Source: Lysobacter sp036697405 (GTDB lineage Bacteria > Pseudomonadota > Gammaproteobacteria > Xanthomonadales > Xanthomonadaceae). From it: a DNA stretch of 64,000 nt. The translations under genes were made by a program, and so were the position numbers. Every line of letters starts with the position of its first letter. The stretch's first letter is position 1. Under the pieces are notes generated by a model. That model had not been told where the DNA came from. It did no database searches and worked only from the letters and a program-made list of their open reading frames with translations. Positions 8,587 to 16,985 of the stretch are shown in pieces. The stretch lies in NCBI RefSeq assembly GCF_036697405.1, contig NZ_JBAHWA010000013.1:30674-94673 (forward strand), written 5' to 3'.

Positions 8587-11500
8587 TTATCGCCGCGCGG
8601 CCCCTTCGGCCGGCGACGCGGGCGCGCCAGCGTTCTTGCAGGCGCGGGCGCGCTGGTTCACCGCTTCGTTCTCCGCTTTCGATATCCACAGGGCGTCGGT
8701 GCCGTCCAGCATCTGGCCGCGGTCGCGCAGGCTGTCGCGGTAGCTGCGCACCGTCCGCGTAAGGCCGTCGTCGGGCTTGAGCACGCGTTCGTCGAAACGC
8801 AGCGCCTGCTCCAGATAGCCCGCGGCCTCGGCCTGACGGCAGGTCTCGTGCGCGTACAGCGCGCGGTACACCAGCGCCTGGTTCAGCAGCCGGGCGCGCG
8901 AATACTGCTCGTTGGTTCGCCCGATCGCCGCGGCATTGAGGATGTCGCGATGCCTGCCGATACGGCTGGCGATGCCCAGGTCGGCTCGTTCTCGATGACC
9001 TTGCAGATACAACAACTGATCGCTGAGCTGGCCCAGCTGTTGCCGCAGCAGGTCGTCGCGCCCGCCGTAATAGCGCTCGGCCTCGAGGATGCCTTCCTGT
9101 AAGTGGTAGCTGGCCGTGGACAGTCGCGCGCGGTCGCCGTCTCCGATGATGGCCGCGGCCATCTGGCGCCGTTCGTAGGGCGCGGCGATGCCCGACAGCT
9201 GTTTCGCGGCGATCGTTCGCTGCAACTGCTCGATGCCTTCGGCGAAATCGCGTGGGTTGCGATCGGCGCCGGACAGGCCGACCAGGGCGGCGCCCAGGTT
9301 GCCCCGGAGCGCGATGGTGAGTTCGGCGCGCGGACCGGCGGTGCGCTCGAGCGTGGCCAGCGCCTCGCGCAGCAGGCGCACGAGGTCCTGCTTGTCGCGC
9401 GCGATCGCCCAGGCCACGCTGCCCAGGGCGGCGGCGTAGTTGGGGTTCTCGCGTCCGTAGCTCGCCTCCAGTTGCGCCAGCGCGCCCTTGACGTCGCCCG
9501 GCACGGGACGCGGGTACTGCACCCAGGCTTCGCGTACCGTGGCCTGGGCGGTCTTGGGATGGTTCGGGCCGAGGTGGCGGCTGCGGTTGGCGACCAGCTC
9601 CTGCGCGCGCTCCAGTACCCCCGGCTTCATCCGGCGGCCGAGGATCACGACCTGCATCTCCAGCGCATCGTCGGCCAGCACCGGATTGAGCGGGCGCGCC
9701 AGGGCTTCGGCGCGCTTGGCGTCGGCCTCGGCCTCCTCGAAGCGCAGCATCCGATGCAGGAAGTTCGCGCGCACCAACAGCAGCTCGGCCTGCATCTCCT
9801 CGTGGCCCTTCGGCAGGTGCTGGGCCTGGCCCAGCACGCGGTCCATGGTGCGGATCGCGGCCAGGGTGTCGGCCTGCCCCCATTGCGCCTTCGCCAGTTC
9901 GGCGCCGAAGGTCAGTCGCATCGACCGGGTATCGTCGCGGTCGCCCAGCGCATCCAGCTGGAGCTGCGCCAGTCTCGCCGCGTCGGCGTAGCGGCCATAG
10001 CTGTTGAGCATCGACAGGTGCGTGGCCGCGATGAAGCCGTCGTCGTCGTGCCCGTCGCCCAGCGCGCGCTGCGCTTCGGCGGCCAGCAGGCTGGCGCGGC
10101 GGTAGTCGCCGAGCACGGCGTAGCTGCGCGCCAGGGTCGCCAGGCTGCGCGAGCGCAGCAGCGGGTGTTCGTCCAGCGGCAGTTCGCGCAGTTCGCGTTC
10201 GGTCTTGTCCAGCAGGCCCTTCGACGAGAACGGCGTGCTGCCCAGGCCCGACAGGGTCGCGGTGCCGAGCGTGGAGGCGAACAGATGGCTGACCACGGCG
10301 GTGGCCTGCGCCTCGCGCACCGCCGCCCGGTGTTCGCGCCAGGCCAGTCCGGCGCCGGCCAGGCCGGCGATCACCACCGCGGCGCAGATGCCGGCGGACA
10401 GGCGATGGCGGCGCAGGAACTTGCGCGCCCGGTACAGGACATCGTCGCCGCGCAAGGCCAGCGGCCGATGCTCGCGCCAGCGCCGCAGTTCCTCGGCGAA
10501 CTCCTTGACGCTGGGGTAGCGGTCCTGCGGCTTCGCGGCCACCGCCTTGCGCACCAGCGCGGACAGGTCGCCGGCCAGCACGCGCCTGAGCGCGGCCGCA
10601 TCGGCAAGACCGCGTCGCCGCGCGGCCTCGGCGGAGGCCTCGTCCACCAGTCGATCCATCGGCACGGCCTGGCCGCCGGTCTCGTCCGGCAGGAGATCGC
10701 GCAGCGTGTGCAGCGGCGACGGCCATTGCCCGCACAACAGGCGATAGCTCAGCACGCCCAACGCGTACAGGTCCGTGGCCGGGCCGTTGGCGCCGCGTTC
10801 GCGCGCTTCCGGGGCGGCGTAGTCGCGGCTCAGCGCGATCTGCTCGCGCTCGGCGCCCTCGCGCGCGACGAAGGTGGAGGCGATGCCGAAATCCACCAAA
10901 TGCACCCGGCCGTCGGCGGTGACCATCAGGTTGGAGGGTTTGATGTCGCGGTGCAGGACGCCTTGCGCGTGCGCGTAGGCGAGCGCCTCGCTGGCCTGGA
11001 TCAGCAAATCCACGCGCAGGTCGATGCCCGCGTCGCGGCCGTCGCACCAGGCGTCGATGGCGATACCCTCGACGTAGCGCATCGCGAACCAGGGGTGGCC
11101 GGTTTCGTCCACGCCGCCGTCGATCAAGGCGGCGATGCCGGGATGTTCCAGCCGCGCCAGCACGTCGCGTTCGTCGCGGAACGCCGCGATCAGGGCGGGC
11201 GTCACCAGTTCGGTGAGGATGCACTTGAGCGCGACGCGTTGCCGGTAATGGCCGTCGTCGCGCTGGGCTTCGTACACGGTGCCCATGCCGCCGTGCGCGA
11301 TCAATCGCTCGATGCGCCAGGCGCCCAGGCGCGTTCCGATCCGCGGATCCGGCCCCGCCGCTGTCGGCTCCCCCTGGTCGGACGGTGCCTGCCGGCTGGA
11401 GATCACCGCCGCCGCCGATCGGTCCAGCGCCTCGCTTCGCGCGCCGGTGTCGGAGGCCAGCATGGCCCGCAGGGCGCGGTGCAGTTCCGGATCGCGCGTG

Positions 11501-11592
11501 GACAACTCCGCCAGCGCGCGTTCGCGCTGCGCGGGCGGCAGATCGACATAGTCGTCGAACAGGGCCAGGGCGCGTGCGTCGACCCGGTTCAT
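8587..11592 (-). CDS. Membrane-anchored Ser/Thr protein kinase with TPR-like C-terminal region
   Basis: 1001 residues. A short N-terminal segment (ALALFDDYVDLPPAQRERAL) is typical of xanthomonad kinases of this type. The Hanks-type kinase domain spans about residues 85-345, with the glycine loop HGGMGTVYEA, catalytic HRDIKPSN (near 212) and DFGIAS (near 234), so it should be active. One transmembrane helix lies near residues 395-412. The remaining 580 residues are helical repeats resembling TPRs, placed on the far side of the membrane and likely sensing or docking partners. The start at 11592 is preferred on homology of the N-terminal segment although no strong ribosome-binding site is present. 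No ECF sigma gene, a frequent partner, is adjacent. Confidence 0.85.
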   Translation of the reverse strand: MNRVDARALALFDDYVDLPPAQRERALAELSTRDPELHRALRAMLASDTGARSEALDRSAAAVISSRQAPSDQGEPTAAGPDPRIGTRLGAWRIERLIAHGGMGTVYEAQRDDGHYRQRVALKCILTELVTPALIAAFRDERDVLARLEHPGIAALIDGGVDETGHPWFAMRYVEGIAIDAWCDGRDAGIDLRVDLLIQASEALAYAHAQGVLHRDIKPSNLMVTADGRVHLVDFGIASTFVAREGAEREQIALSRDYAAPEARERGANGPATDLYALGVLSYRLLCGQWPSPLHTLRDLLPDETGGQAVPMDRLVDEASAEAARRRGLADAAALRRVLAGDLSALVRKAVAAKPQDRYPSVKEFAEELRRWREHRPLALRGDDVLYRARKFLRRHRLSAGICAAVVIAGLAGAGLAWREHRAAVREAQATAVVSHLFASTLGTATLSGLGSTPFSSKGLLDKTERELRELPLDEHPLLRSRSLATLARSYAVLGDYRRASLLAAEAQRALGDGHDDDGFIAATHLSMLNSYGRYADAARLAQLQLDALGDRDDTRSMRLTFGAELAKAQWGQADTLAAIRTMDRVLGQAQHLPKGHEEMQAELLLVRANFLHRMLRFEEAEADAKRAEALARPLNPVLADDALEMQVVILGRRMKPGVLERAQELVANRSRHLGPNHPKTAQATVREAWVQYPRPVPGDVKGALAQLEASYGRENPNYAAALGSVAWAIARDKQDLVRLLREALATLERTAGPRAELTIALRGNLGAALVGLSGADRNPRDFAEGIEQLQRTIAAKQLSGIAAPYERRQMAAAIIGDGDRARLSTASYHLQEGILEAERYYGGRDDLLRQQLGQLSDQLLYLQGHRERADLGIASRIGRHRDILNAAAIGRTNEQYSRARLLNQALVYRALYAHETCRQAEAAGYLEQALRFDERVLKPDDGLTRTVRSYRDSLRDRGQMLDGTDALWISKAENEAVNQRARACKNAGAPASPAEGAARR

Positions 11593-11950
11593 GGCGTTGC
11601 CCGCGAGGTTTCGGGCCAGGCTGCCGTGGAGCCGATGAGGAAGGGCGCGAAGGCGGCGTCCGTGTGCGCGCCGCCGGGCTCTGGCCAAGTAGGGCGCCTG
11701 TCGAGGAGCGGCCGTTTCGACGACATGCTGCGGTGTCCTGTTCTGGCGCTGCGAATCCGGGTGCTTGTATGGGCGGCCAGAGGGGGCGAGCGGTCCCCTC
11801 GGCCGCGGTCGGGCAGGAACACGTTACCTAATGCCGCGATGCCTGGCGTGATCGGCGACGGGGCCGGCGGCCCCAGCCCGCCTGTTTGCCACCTATTCAG
11901 CGGATGGCTTACGCAATGCATGTGCCATCAAGCTAGACGGCAGGAACGCA
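11593..11950. other. Intergenic region without a recognisable gene
   Basis: About 360 bp between the kinase start and the btuB terminator. It must hold the kinase promoter. No convincing -10/-35 pair, RNA gene or short coding frame with a ribosome-binding site could be identified. Confidence 0.5.
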
Positions 11951-11974
11951 AAAGCCCGGCCGAGGCCGGGCTTT
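11951..11974 (-). terminator. Rho-independent terminator after btuB
   Basis: A perfect stem of AAAGCCCGGC and GCCGGGCTTT around a CGAG loop, followed on the minus strand by a short T run, 22 bp past the btuB stop. Confidence 0.8.
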
Positions 11975-11996
11975 CGGGCAGGGCGGGCGGTCCGGC

Positions 11997-13841
11997 TCAG
12001 TCGACCGGCGCGTAACGCAGGGTCAGGAACCACTCGCGGCCGGGCTGGTTGTAGAACGAGACGGTCTCGTAGTCGCGGTCGAAGACGTTGGCCACGCGCG
12101 CCTGCAGGGACCAGGACGGGGTGAACGCGTATTCGGCGCGCAGGTCCATGGTGCCGTAGCCGCCGACGCGGCGGCTGTTGGCGACGTCGTCGTAGCGCGC
12201 GCCGGAGGCGACCGCGGTGACGCCGAAGCGGAAATCGCCGAAGGCGCGGTCGATGTCCACGCGCGCGCTGCGCTTGGCGCGGCGCGGCAGGTCGTTGCCG
12301 GCGAAGAAGCCGACCCGGTTCTCGCTGTCGAGGAAGCTGGCGCTGGCGGCGATGGTCCAGTCGGCGACGGTGGTGTCCACGCCGATCTCGGCGCCGCGCA
12401 CGCGCGCGCGCTCGATGTTGTTGGGCAGGAAGATCGAGGCGTCGTAGGCGATCAGGTCGTCGACCCGGGTGCTGAAGCCGTCGATGCGCGCGTTGAAGCG
12501 CTCGCCGCGGTAGGCCAGGCCCAGTTCCCAGGTCTTGGACTCTTCCGGACGCAGCGCCGGGTTGCCGAAGAACGGGTAGTAGAGCTCGTTGAAGGTCGGA
12601 GCCTTGAAGGCGGTGCCGTAGCCCGCGGTCAGGCGCCAGTTCCCGGCGAAGCCCAGGCCCCAGGCGATGCTGCCGGTGGTGTGGCCGCCGAACTGCTCGT
12701 TGTCGTCGCGGCGCAGGCTGGCCTCGATCGACTGCGCGCCGAAGCGGCCCTGGTACTGGACGAAGCCGGCGCGGTTGTCGCGTTCGCTCTCGTCGTAAGC
12801 CGTGTCGCTGTCGACGCGGTCGCGCAGCCAGTCGAAGCCGACGCTCAACAGCTGGCCTTCGCCGACGCCGAAATCGCCCTGCAGGGTGACGCTGTCGCGG
12901 TCGGTGGAGAAGAAACCGTTGGCCACGTCGCCGAGGAAGTTATCGGACGAGTCGCGGTTGCGGCCGGCGCTGAACTGCAGGCGCACGTCGTCGTTCGGGC
13001 GCCAGGTGGCCTTGCCGCCGATCACCTGCTGCACGACTTCGGAGTAGTTGACGAAGCTGCCGTCGTATTCGTTCTCGCCTTCGGCGCGCAGGGCGTGGCC
13101 TTCGAAGCTGAGCGTGTCGGTGGCGTCGAAACCGCCGCGCAGCGACAGCGAGCGGTTGCGGTAGCCGTCGCGGTCGGGCTCCTCGGTGAAGCAGCCGGCG
13201 AACAGGGTGCTGGAGCCGGTGCAGGCGTTGATGCCGTCGCTGCGCTGGTAGGCGGCGTCGGCGCCGAACCAGCCGCGGCCGAGGCGGCCGCCGATGCCGG
13301 CGCTGGCTTCGCGGCCGCCGTGGCTGCCGACGGTGACGCTGGCGCGCGGCGCGACGGCGCCGCGGTCGCGGCGGGTGAAGATCTGGATCACGCCGCCGAT
13401 GGCGTCGGCGCCGTAGAGGCTGGAGCGCGGGCCGCGCACGATTTCGACGCGGTCGATCAGGGCCATCGGCAGATCCTGGAACGAGACCAGGCCGGAGGTC
13501 GGCGAGCCGATGCGGACGCCGTCGACCAGGACCAGCACGTGGTCGGTCTCGGCGCCGCGCAGCGACATCGTGGTCAGCTTGCCCAGGCCGCCCTGGTTGC
13601 CGATCGAGATGCCGGCGCGGCCGCGCAGCAGGTCGGGCAGCGAGCGCGCCTGGCTGCGGGCGATGTCGTCGCGGGTGATCACCTCGACCGGCGCGAGCGC
13701 GTCGTTGGCGCTGATCGCGGTACGGGTCGCGGTGACGACGACGTCGTCCAGATCGGTGGCCTCGTCGTTCGGCTGCGCCTGGGCGAGAGCGGGCAGGGCG
13801 AGGGCGGCGGCGATGGCCAGGGACAGCTTCGGAACACGCAT
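11997..13841 (-). CDS. btuB: TonB-dependent vitamin B12 outer-membrane receptor BtuB
   Basis: 614 residues. Signal peptide MRVPKLSLAIAAALALPALA is followed by a TonB box-like stretch (DLDDVVVTATR, about 30-40), a plug domain with VLVDGVRIGS and RVEIVRGPRSSLYGADAIGG, and a 22-strand-type barrel ending in WFLTLRYAPVD. Sequence and size match BtuB, which takes up cobalamin using TonB energy. Identification is strengthened by a cobalamin riboswitch in its leader (13970-14155), so expression is expected to fall when B12 is plentiful. The start at 13841 has GGAG upstream; upstream in-frame codons belong to the leader. No BtuCDF genes are adjacent. Confidence 0.95.
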   Translation of the reverse strand: MRVPKLSLAIAAALALPALAQAQPNDEATDLDDVVVTATRTAISANDALAPVEVITRDDIARSQARSLPDLLRGRAGISIGNQGGLGKLTTMSLRGAETDHVLVLVDGVRIGSPTSGLVSFQDLPMALIDRVEIVRGPRSSLYGADAIGGVIQIFTRRDRGAVAPRASVTVGSHGGREASAGIGGRLGRGWFGADAAYQRSDGINACTGSSTLFAGCFTEEPDRDGYRNRSLSLRGGFDATDTLSFEGHALRAEGENEYDGSFVNYSEVVQQVIGGKATWRPNDDVRLQFSAGRNRDSSDNFLGDVANGFFSTDRDSVTLQGDFGVGEGQLLSVGFDWLRDRVDSDTAYDESERDNRAGFVQYQGRFGAQSIEASLRRDDNEQFGGHTTGSIAWGLGFAGNWRLTAGYGTAFKAPTFNELYYPFFGNPALRPEESKTWELGLAYRGERFNARIDGFSTRVDDLIAYDASIFLPNNIERARVRGAEIGVDTTVADWTIAASASFLDSENRVGFFAGNDLPRRAKRSARVDIDRAFGDFRFGVTAVASGARYDDVANSRRVGGYGTMDLRAEYAFTPSWSLQARVANVFDRDYETVSFYNQPGREWFLTLRYAPVD

Positions 13842-13969
13842 GAGCAAACTCCAGGGGCGCGGCGGTCGTGCCGCGCCGTCGATCGAGGGAGTCGCGAGGA
13901 GAGAGGGCCGCGAATGCGGGCGCTGGACGCGCCGACGGTCGCCGCCGCGACGCCCTCCGCATCGCAACC

Positions 13970-14155
13970 AGTCGCGCATCGGGGCCGGTCTCCGGACTCG
14001 CGAGCCGGGACCGGGGTCCCGTGCGCGGCGCCTTCCCGTGCTGGGCACAGTGGCGGTTGCCGCGCTCGACTCGCTTACCGTTGCGGGGGCAGTGCCGGGC
14101 TGGCCCGATCGCGCTGATGGAGCGCTGGGGCGTCACCGGCTTCCCGTTTCAACCC
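13970..14155 (-). promoter_or_regulatory. Cobalamin riboswitch
   Basis: On the minus strand the leader shows the conserved blocks in order: GGGAAGCCGGTG, ACTGCCCCCGCAACGGTAAG, a CACTG/GGGAAGG pair, and the B12 box AGTCCGGAGACCGGCC. It ends about 130 bp before btuB. Adenosylcobalamin binding would close the ribosome site or favour termination. Boundaries are approximate. Confidence 0.93.
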
Positions 14156-14159
14156 TGAC

Positions 14160-14466
14160 GGCGGATGCCGGGGGTCACCTCGAAGCGCGCGCAGTCTACG
14201 CGATTCGGGGGCAAGGGGGCCAAAGGGCTGGGGTTGGCGGCGCTTGGCGAGCCGGAGGAGGGGACGAGGGCTGGCGCGAGCGGGCTGCTAGCGCCTTGCC
14301 GTGCGCCCCCATCCGCCCTTCGGACACCTTCTCCCGCGGGCAGGAGAACGGAGGGGTCGGAAGGCTTCGCTACCGCCCTTCTTCCGCCACTGCAGAGGGC
14401 TTGCCCGCCAGTGGAAGCGGGCTTGGGATGGGCCCGCGCGAGGCGCGGCCCGAATCTCGCCCGGCC
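14160..14466. repeat. Intergenic region with a dispersed-repeat-like palindromic segment
   Basis: About 300 bp with no convincing gene. It includes the palindrome TTCTCCCGCGGGCAGGAGAA (about 14329-14348), set in a C-rich sequence of the type often dispersed in xanthomonad genomes. The promoter for the riboswitch transcript must lie on its left part. Confidence 0.4.
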
Positions 14467-14874
14467 TTACTCGCGCTCTTCGGCCTCGTCGCGCCCTTCG
14501 CCCGCGGGCTCGTCGTCGAAGCCGTCGTCGTAGGACGGCGGCATCGCCACGGTGTCTTCGGTCAGCACCGTGGTGCGCACCGGGCCGGCGGCCGGGCGGT
14601 TGCGCGGCGCGGGCAGCAGGGCGGTGGCGGCCTCGGCGGCGGCGATCAGCTCGTTGCGGCGCTGGTCGGGGATCTCCTGCCAATGGCAGCCCAGCAGCGC
14701 GCCTTCGATCGCGTACAGCAGGTTGAGCGTGGGTTTGAAGCCGGCGCGCTTGACCCGCATGAAGGCCTCGACCGTGCCGATCGCGGCGATGTCCTCGTGC
14801 GAGCGCAGGCCGACCTGGCGCAGCCAGGCCGCGCTCTTGGGGCCGATGTTGCGCAGCTTGGGGGCGGCGGTCAT
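14467..14874 (-). CDS. TfoX C-terminal-domain protein
   Basis: 135 residues. Residues about 5-85 match the TfoX/Sxy C-terminal helix-hairpin-helix-like domain (LRNIGPKSAAWLRQVGL; ALLGCHWQEIP). In TfoX proteins this domain is linked to competence regulation, but stand-alone copies like this are of unknown role. The tail is acidic and low-complexity. The ATG overlaps the stop of the upstream gene by 4 bp (ATGA), so the two are translationally coupled with the sulfoxide reductase. Confidence 0.8.
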   Translation of the reverse strand: MTAAPKLRNIGPKSAAWLRQVGLRSHEDIAAIGTVEAFMRVKRAGFKPTLNLLYAIEGALLGCHWQEIPDQRRNELIAAAEAATALLPAPRNRPAAGPVRTTVLTEDTVAMPPSYDDGFDDEPAGEGRDEAEERE

Positions 14875-15353
14875 CGCAGCGACTCCACGAAGGCCTGCGC
14901 GATCGCTTCCAGGCCGCGCTGGTCGTCGGCGTCGAAACGGTCGAGCTTGGGGCTGTCCAGATCGAACACGCCGATCAGCTCGCCGTTCAAGGACAAAGGC
15001 ACCACCAGTTCGGAGTTCGACGCCGAATCGCAGGCGATGTGCCCCGGGAAGCGGTGCACGTCGGCGATGCGCTGGGTCTGGCCGGTGGACGCCGCGGCCC
15101 CGCACACGCCCTTGTCCAGCGGGATGCGGATACAGGCCGGCAGGCCCTGGAACGGCCCGACCACCAGCTCGCGGCCGTCGTAGAAGTAGAAGCCGACCCA
15201 GTTGAGGTCCGGCAGGGCGTGGTAGACCAGCGCCGACAGGTTGGCGGCGTTGGCGACACGGTCGCGCTCGCCCTCGATCAGGGCGCGTGCCTGGGCCAGG
15301 AGCAGGTCGTATTGTTCCGGCTTGCTGCCGGACAGAGGGTTGGCGGCGAACAT
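14871..15353 (-). CDS. msrC: Free methionine-(R)-sulfoxide reductase (GAF-domain fRMsr)
   Basis: 160 residues forming a single GAF domain. It carries the three cysteines expected in fRMsr enzymes in PACIRIP, GVCGAAA and HIACDS (residues about 84, 94 and 118), plus the motif LNWVGFYFYDG. The enzyme reduces free L-methionine-(R)-sulfoxide in the cytosol using thioredoxin. Length and motifs agree with the E. coli enzyme. It is the first gene of a two-gene unit with the TfoX-C protein and is divergent from the TMEM175-like gene, 79 bp away. Confidence 0.9.
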   Translation of the reverse strand: MFAANPLSGSKPEQYDLLLAQARALIEGERDRVANAANLSALVYHALPDLNWVGFYFYDGRELVVGPFQGLPACIRIPLDKGVCGAAASTGQTQRIADVHRFPGHIACDSASNSELVVPLSLNGELIGVFDLDSPKLDRFDADDQRGLEAIAQAFVESLR

Positions 15354-15432
15354 AGCTTGAGTGTAGCAGCGGCACGCCCGGGCATTACCATGGCCGGATA
15401 CCGCCCCCCGAAGTCCGTCTCCGAGGATGCCG

Positions 15433-16191
15433 ATGACCGTGCCAGGCCCGAGCTTGCCCGCCTTCCGCGAACGCGGCCATCAGGTGACGCGGCTGGAGAG
15501 CTTCGTCGACGCCGCGTTCGCGTTCTCGCTGACCATGCTGGTGATCCTGTTCAACGAACTGCCCGACACCGTGGCCGAGCTGCGCGAAGTCCTGCGGCGG
15601 GTGCCGACCTTCGTATTCTGCTTCGTGCTGATCGCGCTGTTCTGGGGCGCGCACAACCTCTGGAGCCGACGCTTCGGCCTCGACGACGGCCGCTCGATCG
15701 TGCTCAGCCTGGCCCTGGTGCTGGTGGTGATGATCTACGTCTATCCGCTGCGCATGGTGGTCTCCAGCGCGATGGCGATGTTCACCGGCGCCTGGGTCAA
15801 GAGCGAACTGGGCATCGACCCCGTGCATTGGAATGCCGATCTGCAGACCGCCTTCATGGTCTATGCGGTGGGCTTCGGTTTGTTGTCGTGGATCGTATGC
15901 GAACTCAATCGCCATGCCCTGCGCCGCGCCGACGCGCTGGGCCTGAGCGTGGCCGAGCGCTACGAGACCGGCACCGAGATCGGCCTGCACTGGATCCTCA
16001 CCGGCACCGCCGTACTGAGCCTGCTGCTGAGCGGCTTGGCGTTGGCCTGGCCGGGTGAAAACGCGCCGGGACTGATCGCGGCCCTGCCGGTGTGGGTATA
16101 CGCGGGGCTGGGCGCGGCGATGCCGTTGTACGCCAAGCGCCGCAACCGTTCCTGGCTGTTGCGGCAATCGCCGCAGGAAGCGTCGGCTTGA
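15433..16191 (+). CDS. TMEM175-like (DUF1211) potassium channel family membrane protein
   Basis: 252 residues, six hydrophobic segments. The first helix carries RLESFVDAAFAFSLTMLV, the bacterial version of the RxxxFSD motif that defines TMEM175 channels; here the Ser is Val. Bacterial TMEM175 proteins are tetrameric, weakly selective K+ channels. Two ATGs lie 6 bp apart; the second (15433) has GAGG at proper spacing and is chosen. Its stop overlaps the proposed start of bioD. Confidence 0.8.
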   Translation: MTVPGPSLPAFRERGHQVTRLESFVDAAFAFSLTMLVILFNELPDTVAELREVLRRVPTFVFCFVLIALFWGAHNLWSRRFGLDDGRSIVLSLALVLVVMIYVYPLRMVVSSAMAMFTGAWVKSELGIDPVHWNADLQTAFMVYAVGFGLLSWIVCELNRHALRRADALGLSVAERYETGTEIGLHWILTGTAVLSLLLSGLALAWPGENAPGLIAALPVWVYAGLGAAMPLYAKRRNRSWLLRQSPQEASA

Positions 16192-16859
16192 GCGTGCGCA
16201 GTTACTTCGTCACCGGCACCGACACCGGCATCGGCAAATCCTTCGCCAGCGCCGCGCTGTTGCATGCGCTGCGCGCGCGCGGCCTGCGCGCGGTCGGCAT
16301 GAAGCCGGTCGCGAGCGGTTGCGAACTCACTCCCGAGGGCCTGCGCAACGAAGACGCGCTGCTGCTGCAGGCGGCCAGTTCGCCCACGCCCGCCTACGCC
16401 GACATCAACCCCTATGCCTTGCGCGCGCCGCTCGCGCCGGAACTGGCCGCGGCGCAGGACGGCGTCGAGGTCGCATTGCCGCCCCTGCTGGCCGCGCACG
16501 CGCGCTTGGCCGCGCAGGCCGACGCGGTGGTGGTCGAGGGGGTGGGCGGCTGGGCCGCGCCGCTGTCGGCGACCCTGGATCAGGCCGAACTGGCGCGCGA
16601 GCTGGGCGCGGCGGTGGTGCTGGTGGTCGGAATGCGGCTAGGCTGCATCAACCATGCGCGCCTGACCGCGCGTGCGATCGAAGCCGACGGCCTGCGTCTG
16701 GCCGGCTGGATCGGCAATGAGATGGACCCTCATATGGAACGGCGCGATGACAATTTCCGTTTGCTGCGCCAGCGCCTGGGGGCGCCCTGCTGGGGCCGGC
16801 TGCCGTTCGCGCCCGAGCCCGAGCCGAGCCGTTTTTCGCATTGGCTCGACGTGCCGTAA
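16188..16859 (+). CDS. bioD: Dethiobiotin synthase BioD
   Basis: 223 residues. The ATP-binding P-loop GTDTGIGKS is at residues about 9-17, with the KPVASG segment and VVEGVGGWAAPL typical of BioD. It carboxylates 7,8-diaminononanoate to dethiobiotin, the penultimate step of biotin synthesis. No ATG fits. A TTG at 16188, overlapping the previous TGA, has AGGAAG 7 bp upstream; a GTG at 16194 is the alternative. No other bio genes are in the window. Confidence 0.92.
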   Translation: MSVRSYFVTGTDTGIGKSFASAALLHALRARGLRAVGMKPVASGCELTPEGLRNEDALLLQAASSPTPAYADINPYALRAPLAPELAAAQDGVEVALPPLLAAHARLAAQADAVVVEGVGGWAAPLSATLDQAELARELGAAVVLVVGMRLGCINHARLTARAIEADGLRLAGWIGNEMDPHMERRDDNFRLLRQRLGAPCWGRLPFAPEPEPSRFSHWLDVP

Positions 16860-16985
16860 TGGCGCGATCCCCGTGACTTATGGGGGGTGGGCGCCGAACC
16901 CAGAATGTTAGGCTTCCCGGGATAGGGACTAGAACAATCACCGAGCGCCCGCGCTCTAGACAACGATGGAACCGGAGTCTTCCCC

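Noticed and set aside
16092..16187. Upstream extension of bioD
   Set aside because: The extra residues lie inside the preceding gene and have no family match; a TTG at 16188 with AGGAAG is better.
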